Shown here in pieces: positions 46,248 through 57,701 of a DNA stretch of 64,000 bases. Made by a program: the position numbers and the translations under genes. The notes below the pieces were generated by a model. The model saw only the letters and a list, made by a program, of their open reading frames with translations, did not search any database and was not told where the DNA came from. The stretch lies in NCBI RefSeq assembly GCF_009389715.1, contig NC_052399.1, positions 10,666,585 to 10,730,584 of the forward strand. Reading direction: 5' to 3'. Source of the stretch: Phoenix dactylifera (taxonomy: Eukaryota; Streptophyta; Magnoliopsida; Arecales; Arecaceae). Each line of letters starts with the position of its first letter. The first letter of the stretch is position 1.

Positions 46248-47795
46248 TGATGAGAGCACAAAAGTGCGATCTACACATCACTTAAATTAGTATCATTGCT
46301 AACAAATAATGATAAAAGTGCTGCATTAATTTTATATTTTTATTTGGCACAGATTATCGTAAATCAGAGTTTAAATGCACATTTGGTACAAATTGGGATG
46401 ATGGAGCATATTTGACCCCAAGCCTGATCACGCTGGAGCACATTTGCACTCGAGCAGCGCATGTTTACACCCGTCCACTTCATTCTTCCGCGAAGCATCC
46501 TCCGACTTCGGATTTCTTCCCCCACCAGCACGTCATCTGAATCCTAGCCGCCCGTTTGTGATTCTCCCACTCCATCCGTGCGTTTACAGCATCTCCCAGG
46601 GCCTGCACATCATGACTTCATCCCGCGATGCATGACAACATCGCCAGCATCCCACGAATCCGCGTTTTGATCCTCCCACACATCTCACAAGCTCTGAATC
46701 CCGGATTCACGATCAGATCTCCCGAGCATCTCCGCGTTCCAGCCTTCCAGCGTCCCAGTTTCCTCTCCACGTGTGATCAGCTCATCTCCGCGTCCGCATC
46801 CAGCGCATCCAATTTCGCCTCCTTCAGCGATGCATCCATTCCATGCGTTTCTTCCGAATTAGCTTCCGGATTAGCAATCCATCAGTCCGCTTCCTCCCAT
46901 GTCCGGATACTCTGCAACCTTCTTCTTCAATCAATCCATTCCATCCCGCCTACAGCCGTCCGCTCATTCCGCAGCCTCTTCCGCGATCCCAGCTGTCCGT
47001 GAGCTAGCGTCCGCTCCTCCTCATGAACGCACACCTCTTCCGCAATCCCAGCACTCTCCCGACGTCACAGTAGGACCTGCGGCCGAGAATCCCGGATCCT
47101 GCGTCTGGGCATCCTGCGGCCAGCCGGGATGTGCATCCCGGACGACCTCCTCCTCCCAGCAAAATTCCAGCATCCTTAGTTTGGAATTTTCGATTTTGAT
47201 TTGTGAGGAAGTTTTGTTTTTGGGAGATGTTTCATTGTATAAAAAGGGAGGGAGTTAGCTGGCCTCGCTGACTCCCTTAGCAAAGGGTGATGGATGAACC
47301 CTTGTCATATTGCTTTCTTCAAGTACACTCTAAACTTTTGTTCTAATTGATTTATATCCATTGGTATGTTTTGGATTCTTGCATATTTATTTATTAGATA
47401 GATCTTGTATGGTTTATATATATTAATGCATGGATTATTTCGATGTTTGATTTGTCGTAGACGTAACCGGCACGATAAATACTTGGATGTTGAATTCATG
47501 TTTTCAGATTATATACTCTATGATTAGAACTATTCTATCAAATTAATCCTTAATCAAGAATCGTCGAGTTTATTTATTGAAAGTAATATTGTCAAGGAGG
47601 ATTCCGGATCCCTAGCCTTCTCTATATTCTTGAACTTTGTTTAATTACCTATTCTCTGCTTTTAATTTCTGAAAATCAACTAAAAATTACATCTGAAATT
47701 ACGCTAATAATAGTTCCCTGAAGACCTCGGACTTCCGAGTTTTACTGCTTGTGCGATTCTCCTGCACTTGGAAGAGCAATTTTGCGAACGCACCA
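46248..47795 (+). mobile_element. Solo LTR, 1548 bp, unrelated family, inserted in Copia gag
   Basis: Begins TGATGAGAGCACAAAAGTGC and ends GAACGCACCA. It is flanked by ACTGC and ACTAC, a 5-bp target duplication with one change, and the empty site is intact in the other gag copy (GAACTGCATTTGG near 39677). A TATAAAAAGG box at about 47237 followed by transcribed-region-like sequence indicates plus orientation. No interior remains. Confidence 0.88.
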
Positions 47796-48083
47796 ACTAC
47801 ATTTGATTTTTCCACTTCCTAAAGTTATGACCATCAAATTTTTCAAGTTTAGCACTAAGGTGCTCACTAGTGTTAGAGGCCATAGGGTCAAAGTTATATA
47901 AAATATTGAAAAGGGGCAGAAACCTGTATGAAGAAAAAAGTTTATATCAAAGGATTGTACTAATATTTATATTGAACTTTGGATGTCTAATTGATATATC
48001 CAAAAGATAATAGCCAGATCAGCTCCAGATTGATGGTGGAGCACTAGGCTCACTTAAGTACCAGCCTTTCTTAGGCACGTATT
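47796..48083 (-). pseudogene. Copia gag start and leader, second copy
   Basis: Minus strand: leader similar to 39770-39955, gag ATG at about 47883, then LSAKLEKFDGHN-like codons up to the solo LTR. Similarity to the other copy stops at 48083 after CTTAGGCACGTAT, the right-hand limit of the nest. Confidence 0.82.
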
Positions 48084-50074
48084 AAATATCGGGTATGTTC
48101 AGTTTTAGTTTCGATTTCAGGTTTGTTGTCAAGTTTGCTTTCGGGTCAAAAAATATTCACAATCGTAATTGAAACCAAAATCGAACAGTTTTTAATTTTT
48201 AAACCCATCACCGAAACCATCCCCATTAATTTTGGTTAAAACTACTTCGTTTGTTTCAGGGACAGGTAAGATATTTGAGTATCCATCCCCGTCGACATCC
48301 TTAATTTGACTAGTGGTGTTTTTACATGTACATGATACCTGATTGTGAGCACACATGGAAATGTGCATTTTGATTCCTAGGATCCCAACATCATAAGAAT
48401 CATGGCACTAAGGACCAGGTGAGTCTAGTTAGTTGTTCTGTTTCACTTTCTTTTTTCCTTCATGCACTATTCGTTGGTCCTTGATTTCACTTTTCTTTGT
48501 TGTCTCTGAACATGCAAGATTAGTATAAAGAACAAGTTGGCTTATCCCTTTCCAATAAAACCCCCTTATTAAATACTTAAATTGACTTCAGTCGATTTTG
48601 GATTCCACATCTCCTCCTGATTCCACTTGATGGTGAGATGAAGTTGTTTCCTAGCACCATTCACTAGTGATGATATGGTCAGGTCCATGATGCAAAGGCA
48701 GTAATGTCAAAGGGAAAGATTTTTAATATCAACTCATATTATATCATCGAAGCTGTAGCTAAGGCGAGGAAACTGATTAAAGGCTTGTAGTTCAAATGTT
48801 TGGAATGTGAAGTACTATTGCAAAAATTCAATGGAGAGTGTTCTGGCATGATATGTAAAATAACAGTATATCATGGCCTTTCTAATATGAATAAATCATT
48901 ATAGCAGTGGATGAAACCTTGTGTAGACCATTATTTCTAATACTGCTAAAAGGGAAGTTATGGTCATATTATTTTATGCAAACTAATATGGAAAAAATCT
49001 AGGATTATTTGGGAAAATATTGGAATGGTTGTTCAGGTCTTGAGGGCACCCATGAATCCTGTTGTAATTGCTGATTTTCCATTACCCTTTAGTGGTTCAC
49101 TTGCCATAGTATCCCCATGGAATGTTTAAGTTGTAGCTAGTTAATGATGCTCTCTATCCGCCCATGGATAATTTCTGCTCGCCATTTCTAAACCTGAAGT
49201 TGTGTATTTTGTGGCCCAACTTGTGGATTATGTTTCTTTCTAGTTGTCATCTATGATATAGTTGTGGATCATTCATTCCCTACAGCACCATATCTCTTGC
49301 AGTATTCATGTCTATATTGGCCAAGAACAAAGATGGTGTACCTTTTTTGAGTTGAAGTGTGGACATATTGCTACAATTATGAGAATTAGTTTTTTCCCTG
49401 ATTGAAGCAATGGCCATTACAATATCCATTTTGGCTATAATAATGGAGAGATAAAAAGTTACAATGCATTATTTAACAAATCACTGTTCTAATATAACAA
49501 CTTAATGTATTTATAAGATTATTAAATACAAAACTTAATAGTTAAATGATCACATAACACCCTTTGTGACTGTCACGTAGGTACATGCATAGTATGTATG
49601 CATATATAACTATAATGTAACAGTAGTGTCAAAAGGGCCATTATGATGACTGTTATTCCAAACTATGGTTCTTTTATATATATATTAGTACTTTCTGTAT
49701 ACTGTAGCTATAGTTGCTGTGAAATAAACATTAAGCATACCAACTATAGCTCTTGAGCACAAATTCCTATACCAAATGTCTAATCCAAGTATCTTATAAA
49801 CGGTTGCATGTATATATTATCGAGAGTCCTAGGCATGTTAATTTCCTTATATTTAAACTATCATGGATTTTGATTCGATGGAATTATCTTTCCTTAATAT
49901 ATGTAGTCTAATACCTACATTTTTAGATTCTTAATTTTAGGAACTTTCTTACTGAAACACTATAGTATGCGTACTAAGAAGCTTATTTTTTTTCTATAGC
50001 TGGAGTCTGGCTAGCTTTCTGGAAATGCTCTAAGGAGTCCTTTTCACATCGAGTAAAGATCCTTTTAAGCTAGG
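48084..50074. other. Gene-poor sequence, one weak exon candidate
   Basis: No clear gene. A possible small internal exon at 48381-48418 has a CTAG acceptor and a strong GTGAGT donor and is open as DPNIIRIMALRT. It has no recognisable family and may be chance. The rest is AT-rich. Confidence 0.35.
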
Positions 50075-50151
50075 GTTACTCTTTTGCTTACATGGACACA
50101 TTCAAATTGGTGCTCCTATTCTTACTAATTTATAAACACATTACTCCTTAT

Positions 50152-50596
50152 GGGCTCGTTTGGTTCGCGAAAAAAGAAGGGGGAAAAGTGTGGTCAACGG
50201 GAAAGTAATGAGATGCCTCTTGTTTGGTTGGAGTTTTCAAAGGAGAGAGAAGGAAAAGTTGTATTCCCATGGGAATATGATTCCCACATTTCATGAGAAA
50301 CATAGAAAGTTATTTTCCCATTAGGCGGGAATCACTCTATTTTTACTTTTTTCCAAAAAGTCCTTTCAGCATTAAAGAAGCATTAAAGAGGCATTAAAAA
50401 CCTAATTTTTATTAAGGGCATAATAGGAATTATACATAACTTTCCTAGGAAAGTGGATGGCCAACCAAACATAAGCACTTTGAAAAATTGTCACTTTCCC
50501 ATGGTCAACCAAACATGCCAAAAGTACTTTTCTAGGCATCCTCTTTCTAGGAATTTGTTTCAGAGGAAAAATGCTTCCCGCGAACCAAACGAGCCC
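50152..50596. mobile_element. 445-bp MITE with GGGCTCGTTTGGTTCGCG ends
   Basis: Starts GGGCTCGTTTGGTTCGCG and ends CGCGAACCAAACGAGCCC, an 18-bp perfect inverted repeat, flanked by TAT on both sides. TIR beginning with GGG and a 3-bp duplication suggest a PIF/Harbinger-type MITE, though TAT rather than TAA/TTA makes this tentative. It has no coding capacity. Confidence 0.82.
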
Positions 50597-50757
50597 TATA
50601 AGTCTTTTATCTTAGCTAGTGTTTGTTAATGCACGCGAATTTCCAAATATTTGGGCATTGTGATTAGTGTGTCAGTCGCTAGTGTGGCACCTTGTAAGTC
50701 TTTTATCTTAGCTAATATAGTTTTTAGAAATTTTTTTCCATCATCTATACTTGGAAT

Positions 50758-50944
50758 CAAGATTCGCCATCTCAGTATCGGACCCCGTACCAGTATCATC
50801 CTATTACAATATCAGTATGTAGTACGGTACGAGATGGTGAGACATACCGAGTGTTAGTAGTATGAAACTGTGTCAGTTTGGTACCAGTATGGCACAGTAT
50901 GCTTGGTACAATACAATATTGACCAGTACGGCAAACCTAGCTTA
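50758..50944 (+). repeat. GTACCG-rich MITE-like repeat, copy 3
   Basis: Contains GATTCGCCATCTCAGTATCG, CGTACCAGTATC, CAGTATGTAGTACGGTACG and TACGGCAAACCTAGC, in the order of the copy at 16003-16188. The empty site is in the right-hand duplicate near 51235. Confidence 0.65.
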
Positions 50945-51330
50945 GAACACATCATTTACTGTTCAGAATTCTACTACAAAGCGACCTGCAACCAGCAAAA
51001 TTGTTATATTATTCCATAGTTAACTCTTTCACTTACATGGACTCTTGAGTCAATTTAGTGTTACTAATTTATATAACATCACACATCATAAATTGATGCT
51101 TGTTAATGCTATGCAGCTTTCTAAATTTTTGGGCATTACGATTAGGTTGCCAGCTGTTAGTATGGCACCCTGTAAGTTTTTTATCACTCAGCTAGCATAA
51201 TTATAAAACTTATTCTTTTCCATCATCTACACTTGTAACACATAATTTACTGTTCAGAAATCTAGAACAAAGCCACCTGCAATCTGCCCCATTGTCAGAT
51301 TATTCCGTAGTTAATGGCTCAGTGGGAAAT

Positions 51331-53571
51331 ATATTTCTGCAAATTTGTGAAAATAAGTTACTAGAATCAATTTTTCCATCTGATTACTCTTCTCTCCATC
51401 TAATTACTCTTCTATAATGGCCGTCTATTAGTAAGCATTCCACATGAAATCTTTTATTGAATCATACAAAGAAAGTGAAACAAAATATGTTGTATTACTG
51501 TTTTTCAGAAAAGTTGGAAAATTTTCTTCCATTCCACAAACTCAAGTTTCATCATATTCTGCTGACCGACTTGCTCTTTTAGGTACATCATCTTTATAGA
51601 ATGAGTACTCAGAAGTCAAGCGAGTTATGTTGATTGGCTTCTGAATTAATTTGTCAAGGAATGTCTTTCTCTTTATTTTTATCTAGCAATGTTTCGATAT
51701 TGTTATCTTTCTTACTGGCAGATCCCAATATATGTGTTATGAGAGGTGATTTAATGGTTAACTATTATTTATTAAGAGCATGAAGTCAATGACTGTTGCA
51801 AAAGCATGTTGAGCTGAAACTACCAAGTTTGCATTCTTGTGGCCCTGCCCTACAGTTCTCAAGGCCATAATCTCTTTATACTAAAAGAGAAACAATGATG
51901 AGTCAACTTATCATCCACATTGCTGACTGCAATTTAGGTTATGTGATTTGAATGCAAGTCTTGCGAGTCTTGCGGACCTGCTATGTTGATTAATCAGATT
52001 GTAGTAGGTTTATCAGACTGGCACCTAGATTACATAAAATTTCCTATTTTGTCAAAAAATTAGGCCGACCAATCCTTCTTTAGTTAAGATCCTGATTCTG
52101 AGAATAACATGATCATGCGAATAAATGCTGAAGCTGGTGAGATATATTGCACACTTTTCAAGCAGTCATTGTAAAAAATGTCACAGAAAATTTATGCTTT
52201 TCTCTAAGCTTGTTAAACCATCGTTCTAAAACTCAGTTTCAGTTTTGGTTTCGAATCCCCAAGTAGAGTTTTGGTTTGAGCAATTTCGGCGATTTTTGTA
52301 GTTCTACTCCAAGTTTGGCAGCTTGAATAAAAGAATATCCAAAAAAAAGAAATAAAGGAAAATAAGAAAACAATAAAATAAATTAAGACAAGTATTTCAC
52401 AGCATTTTATTTTGTTTTTTTGTCATATGGAGCCAGATTTTGTACAATTTGGATAGTTGCGGCTGAAGTTTAATTTCGTTGATGCTTTAACACATCAATT
52501 GTGTCATGAGTCATGATTGTACTAATATGTCCAGTAAAATACCAAACATCACACAATTATGCATAAACTAATAAGACAAGCATACAAGAACCTAAAATTG
52601 ATTATATACAAGACACCACAACAGAAAAGAAGCAAACATATGAAAGTTTCCATCTTTAACTTATAAATTATAAAAAAATTATAAACGGTTTACTTTCAAG
52701 TTCATGTATTAGAAGTAAGTAAATCTATTTGTAGTTTGAACACTCAAATGTGACATACTGTCATCGTGTGAAGGAAAATAAAAATTGAATTGGATATCAA
52801 ACTCGAATCAAGTTCAAAATAAATCTAAAAGAAAATCTAGTACCTAATAATCATATGAATACGGTCCATGTTTTTAAGGATTTCAATATATTTTAAATAA
52901 TCATCTCACATGCAATCATGTGAGACATGGATTCGTGCCTGGTTTTAAAAAGAGGTGAAAATTCATGCTATGCGTGTGGTCTCTCGAAACTGAATCATCT
53001 TAAGTAAACCCCAAATTTGGATAATCATATAACTAAATTGCCTCGAGGAAACCCCAATTCTAGCAAATCCAAATAATCATTATTAACAGAGTTTTTAGAA
53101 AACTTTTTCCATGGAAGGACTCTCATATAAGAGAAACTTTTTATTTATGAAAATGCTCCACCACACAAGCTATTAGTCCCTTTTCATTATTTTTTTTTTT
53201 TTTGTCCTCCTTGAACTTGATTATAAACATTGATCTCATACAGAGAGAATTGAAGAGGATTTGCTATCTACCCAAGCTTAAAAGTTGTTGGATTGGCTCA
53301 TCAAATCATTACACAGCAGACAATATTATGCAGGTGTTTCTGTGGGCTGTGCTCTTATTCTCAGTTTATCTAACATTATTCCCGGCGGTGGGTCTAAAAG
53401 ACTGCCTCCGGGATAAATGCAAGAACCGCCGGGAAAGAGCAAGTTGATCAAAGGCCTTCTGCTGATAACGCCGGTTAGTCTCGTCGCCGGCATTCTTAGT
53501 CTGCTTACATATTTTGTCATAAATGCGGGTATTGGGTGCAACTCTGGGACGCCAAGCTCCCTTTCTCGCTG
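51331..53571 (+). other. Gene-poor sequence with two weak exon candidates
   Basis: Mostly AT-rich with no clear gene. Two stretches look like internal exons. 51509-51582 lies between TTTTTCAG and GTACAT and is open as KVGKFSSIPQTQVSSYSADR. 53244-53333 lies between CTCATACAG and GTGTTT, 90 nt, open as RELKRICYLPKLKSCWIGSS and on to IMQ. I do not recognise either. They could belong to the gene whose first exon is at 20594, or be chance. Confidence 0.3.
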
Positions 53572-53581
53572 CTCTTAGGAG

Positions 53582-54421
53582 GGGTGGTTCTATATACACC
53601 CCCCCTATTGCTCAGGACACCCCCCAAAAATTAAAAAAAAATTAAATACTCTCTACACCCCCCCATTTGCTAAGGACACCCCAAAAAAATTAAAAATTCC
53701 TAAATTACCCCCCACCCTCCCCACCCCCTCACCTAAATTGCTCTCTACACCCCCCAAACCCCCCCCCACCCCGCTCTTCCCCTCCAAAACACCTCGCCAA
53801 CGCCCAAAACCCCCCCGTTCCCCCTTCTCCCTCTCGTCGCCGGCATTCTCCCGATCTCCGACCACCTCGCCGGCTTCTCCCGGAACCACCTCGCCGGCTT
53901 CTCCCGAAATTTTTTTTTTCACGGTTCGTGCTCCGTTCGGCACTGGATCGCCGAACAAAAGGCTTCTGTTCGGCTGAACAGTGCCGGACAGAAGCCTTCT
54001 GTTCGGCACTGTGCAGCCGAACAGATCTGTTCGGTTGAGGGTTGCCGAACAGAAGGCTTCTGTTCGGCACTGTTCAGCCGAACAGAAGCCTTTTGTTCGG
54101 CGATCCAGTGCCGAACGGAGCACGAACCGTGAAAAAAAAAAAATTCGGGAGAAGCCGGTGAGGTGGTTCCGGGAGAAGCCGGCGAGGTGGTCAGAGATCG
54201 GGAGAATGCCGGCGACGAGAGGGAGAAGGGGGAACGGGGGAGGAGGGGTTTAAGGGGGTTTTTTTTTTTCTTTTCAAAACGAAACGGAGGAGGAGGAAGG
54301 GGGTGTATGAGAAAATTTCAAGGGCAATATGGTAATTACACTAAAGGTTAGTTTGGGTATTTTTTTTTTTGGTTTTTGGGGGGTGTCCTGAGCAATAGGG
54401 GGGGTGTATATAGAACTACCC
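53582..54421. mobile_element. 840-bp foldback element with Mutator-like 9-bp TSD
   Basis: Starts GGGTGGTTCTATATACACCC and ends with its inverse. Perfect 9-bp target duplications TCTTAGGAG lie at 53573-53581 and 54422-54430. The two halves are long imperfect inverted repeats almost to the middle, where words built on GCCGAACAGAAG, its inverse and GTTCGGCACTG alternate (53935-54115). No transposase. TSD length points to a MULE-type non-autonomous element. Confidence 0.88.
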
Positions 54422-54430
54422 TCTTAGGAG

Positions 54431-54810
54431 TCTTATGTGGTATTGGCTTCCCAACGGACCTTCTTTATTTCACTTTGTGCCCTTCGTCGTCATCCGTGGC
54501 GTCACGGTTTTTTGGTTACCTAACTAGGATCTACTGTTCTGATAGAACTTTCTGAATGCAGCCAGTGATGTCTTTGAGTTGGTGGTTCTTGCTGTGATTA
54601 ACTGCTGTGTATCCATGTTTGAGTTGGGGAATGATTGATCTTCTTTTGCGATATCTACTGTTGGATCCAAACTTTTTCATTTATCTATCTGCACAGATTT
54701 TGAAACAAGTATTGCACGATCCAATAATGGATTCGTGCATAGAAAGAAATTTATTCTTTTGTGCGAAAGATACAAGCCCTAATCATCCATGTTCTGTAAT
54801 ATAAATATAA
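54431..54810. other. Short spacer, no gene seen
   Basis: Unique-looking sequence between the foldback element and the solo LTR. No supported feature. Confidence 0.5.
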
Positions 54811-54815
54811 TATAT

Positions 54816-56877
54816 TGTAAAGACCAGAAATTGGGCCCGTTCTTGGGCCCAATGAACTGAAGTCGGCAATGGATGCCGACTTCAGTCTATTCATCGTGGT
54901 CTTCCCACGATGAACCCGCCGGCCGAACGGCCAGCGGGATCTCCGCACACCACCCCCCACCTCTTCCCTCTTCCCTCTTCCTCTCTATCTCTCTCTCTCC
55001 CTCTCTTTCTCTCTTCCCTGAGAGCCCACCCCTCAAAAAATTGGGTTTTTCCCTTCCTTCATCTTCTTCCCCTTCCTTGAGAGCAGCTGCCGCTGCCGCC
55101 GTCGGAGCCGCCAACGCCGCCGGAGAACCACACGTCGACGACTAGAGGTGAGAAAGGTAACCTATTTATTTTTTTTTGGGGGATTTAAGGGGAGAGAAAT
55201 GAGGGATGCCAACCGGGTTCCATTCCCCTGTTTCAGAAGTTTTATTTTTGGGATTTGACCGGCCGATGGTGGCCGGCCGAGGTCAATCCGGCCGAAATGG
55301 GTTCGGCCGGAGGTGGGTGAACGGGGGCCGGGCTTCCAGCCCCGGTCTCCCTCTCTTTCCTCCCTTTCTTCCTCTCCTTCTTCTCTTCTTCTTCCTCCGC
55401 TCGGCTTGTGACAGTGGGATGGCCGACGGCGGCGGGCCGAGCGCCGCCGCCGAGGGCCACGGTCGGCCGCCGAGGGCCGACCGGAGCCACCAGCCACCCC
55501 CCTTCTTCCTTTCCCTCTTCTTCTTCTTCTTCTTCTTCTTCTTTATTCGGCCTGGGTGTTTTTCCTCGCTTTGAAATCCGTGCTTTATTTGGGAACCAGA
55601 TCTTGAACCGGGTTTATATTGTGAACCGGTTCCACCTATTTCATGAATGGGTTTTGTTATGGTCTGATCAGACCTGGTTTGGTTTGGGCTAGAGAACTGT
55701 TCTTGGGCTGAGTTGGGCCTGATTGGATCTGTGGGCTGGTTTGGATTGGGCCCGAAATCTGATCTGAACCTATTATCTGGTTTGGTTCAATTGGGCCTAA
55801 TCTGTGTTGGGCCACAATTGACTTGGGTTTAAAGGGTTCTGATTTTAGGGTCTATGTTTGATCTTAGGCACCCATTCTTGGATCTATGAACTTAGGAGTT
55901 TAAGAAATTGGAAATAGTTTAAAATTATGTTTCTTAGTTAATTAAATAATTAATGTTTATGTTTTAAACAGGGGTTCGTGATATCTGTGACAGGGATTTT
56001 TAAGCGAACCCAGGTAGGTGACCGTTGCTTTAAAGTAGAATTCTAACATGTATCTTGCATATGTTGATTTATTGATTCATTATTAGCAATATGTGTTAGA
56101 ATTAAAATTAAATATTTAATTTCATAAATTGTTATGCGCTTTACTGTGGGGAGTATGATTATGATTTTGATATAGAAAGTTGATTTATTGATTTTCAAAA
56201 TCCGCGTGACTATAGTCTAGACCTCGCCAATGGGATGATACGTTGGCCCTGTCGACTTGTACTGAGGAACTAGTTCCGACACCGCGACCACCGGTGATAG
56301 AATAGTGGCGGCACAGGGGTGCGTTTTGCTCTTCGGAGCGGCTCGGTGGAGCGTGAGTTTGGCACCAGGGGGTGCGGCACAGTGGTGCGTTGGCTTAGTG
56401 GAGCGGCTCTTCGGAGAGTTGTATTGGCACTTCGGTGTAACCATGCCACTGGGTGATGTGGCCGTAGTCATGCGGTTGAGTTATTTTGAGTCTCGGATTG
56501 GGTTTACAGATTATTGTGTGGATTTTTGGATTTATGTGTTTAGCTGCTTTTATATGCATTATGACATGTTATATGATGACTTTATTGCATGATGTCGCCT
56601 ACTGAGCTGTTAGCTCACTCCTATCATTTACATTTTTGCAGGTGATGATATATGATTATGGGGATTACGGAATAGAGTGATCATGATGTAATTAGCTAGT
56701 AGATATGGACTTTCTTTTGACTTATGTATATATGGACATTTGAATTGAAAGTTGGAATTTATCTTTGTTTAGCTATTGATGTGGAATCTGATTCATCTGC
56801 CTTGCGTGCCTGCGGGGTTCGCCCTGCAGGTGCGCGGCGTCTGCTCGCGCCCCGGGCCCCGGGTTCGGGGCGTGACA
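54816..56877. mobile_element. Solo LTR, 2062 bp, TSD TATAT
   Basis: TGTAAAGACC at the left end and GGGGCGTGACA at the right, with TATAT at 54811-54815 and 56878-56882. The interior contains CT-rich tracts, a (TTC) run at about 55520-55543 and many GGCCGA words. Open frames in it are low complexity and show no domains. LTR ends with GGGGCGTGACA are common in plant LTR elements. The family and direction are not certain. Confidence 0.85.
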
Positions 56878-56903
56878 TATATAAATATATATTATTTTAT
56901 ATG

Positions 56904-57696
56904 TGTTGCTGGAAACTGGATCCGGGGGTGACCGCGGATCAAGGAGGAGGAGCTCCAGCAGGGGATGTGGCGGCGGGCTGCATCCTCTGGGGGACCTGCA
57001 AGAAGCTGATGGCCGGAGGTTTCGGCGCCGGCCCTCCGATGCTCAAGTCAGAGGGGGTATTTTAGTGGAGCCAGCAGAGAGGCTACGTGAAAGGAAACAG
57101 AAAATCTCTCCCTGGAAGGAAGAAGTCCCCCATTTTTATAAGAAGGGTGTATAGGTTACCTATGATGTGACTGTGCGAATTAATGTGTTACCGTCATGAT
57201 TGGACGTGATCGTGTGAATTAATGAGTTGCCGTGGATGGCCCGAGATTTCGGGCTGGCTGGAGGTCTGTTGAGATCGTGCGTATTTAATTATTGACAGTC
57301 ACTAGGGCGGAGATCGCGGGATTGGACCCTGGATGAGGAGAAGAGGGGCTTGATTTCCGATAGAGTGGAGGGGTCTGCTTTATCCTTTGACTGGGCCTCC
57401 TTTGGGCTTGAGGGCTCAGCTTAATCGAGATTAAGGCTGCAAGGATGCGAGCTCTGAGGTTGAGCGCGCTGAGGTCGGACGTCTTGAGGTCAGGCGTCTT
57501 GAGGTCGGGCGCCATTGAGGTCGGGCAACTCGAGGTCGAGCGCCTTGAGGTCGAGCACCTTGAGGTCGGGCGCCGTTGCAGTCAGACATTTCGAGGTCGC
57601 GCCTTGAGATCGGGAGCCTTGAGGGTTGCCGCACGCTCGTCATCACATGCCGGCGATATATCCACGTGTTTTGGGCAATCCATTTTTCCCCCAACA
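56904..57696. mobile_element. Solo LTR, 793 bp, TSD ATATG
   Basis: TGTTGCTGGAAACTGG at the left end and CCCCCAACA at the right, with ATATG at 56899-56903 and 57697-57701. No interior. It lies only 21 bp from the preceding solo LTR, in a TA-rich target. Confidence 0.87.
57445..57625. repeat. Short tandem array inside the 793-bp LTR
   Basis: About nine imperfect units of 16-20 bp around TTGAGGTCGGGCGCC. The array accounts for the long open frame on either strand in this stretch. Confidence 0.8.
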
Positions 57697-57701
57697 ATAT
57701 G

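Larger units (their letters stand above)
50075..51330. repeat. Old tandem duplication with two later MITE insertions in one copy
   Basis: Words in the left copy (CTTACATGGACACATTC, ATTTGGGCATTGTGATTAG, CATCATCTATACTTG, ATTTACTGTTCAGAATTCTA) recur in the same order from about 51030 to 51300. The left copy has extra sequence at 50152-50596 and about 50758-50944, both absent from the right copy, which therefore shows the empty sites. Confidence 0.75.

Noticed and set aside
46444..47258. Open frames up to 124 codons, Ser/Pro-rich
   Set aside because: They lie inside the 1548-bp solo LTR and have no recognisable domain.
54873..55574. Frames around the CT-rich and GGCCGA-rich region, looked like a 5' exon
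   Set aside because: Within a solo LTR with perfect TSDs; low complexity, no family match.
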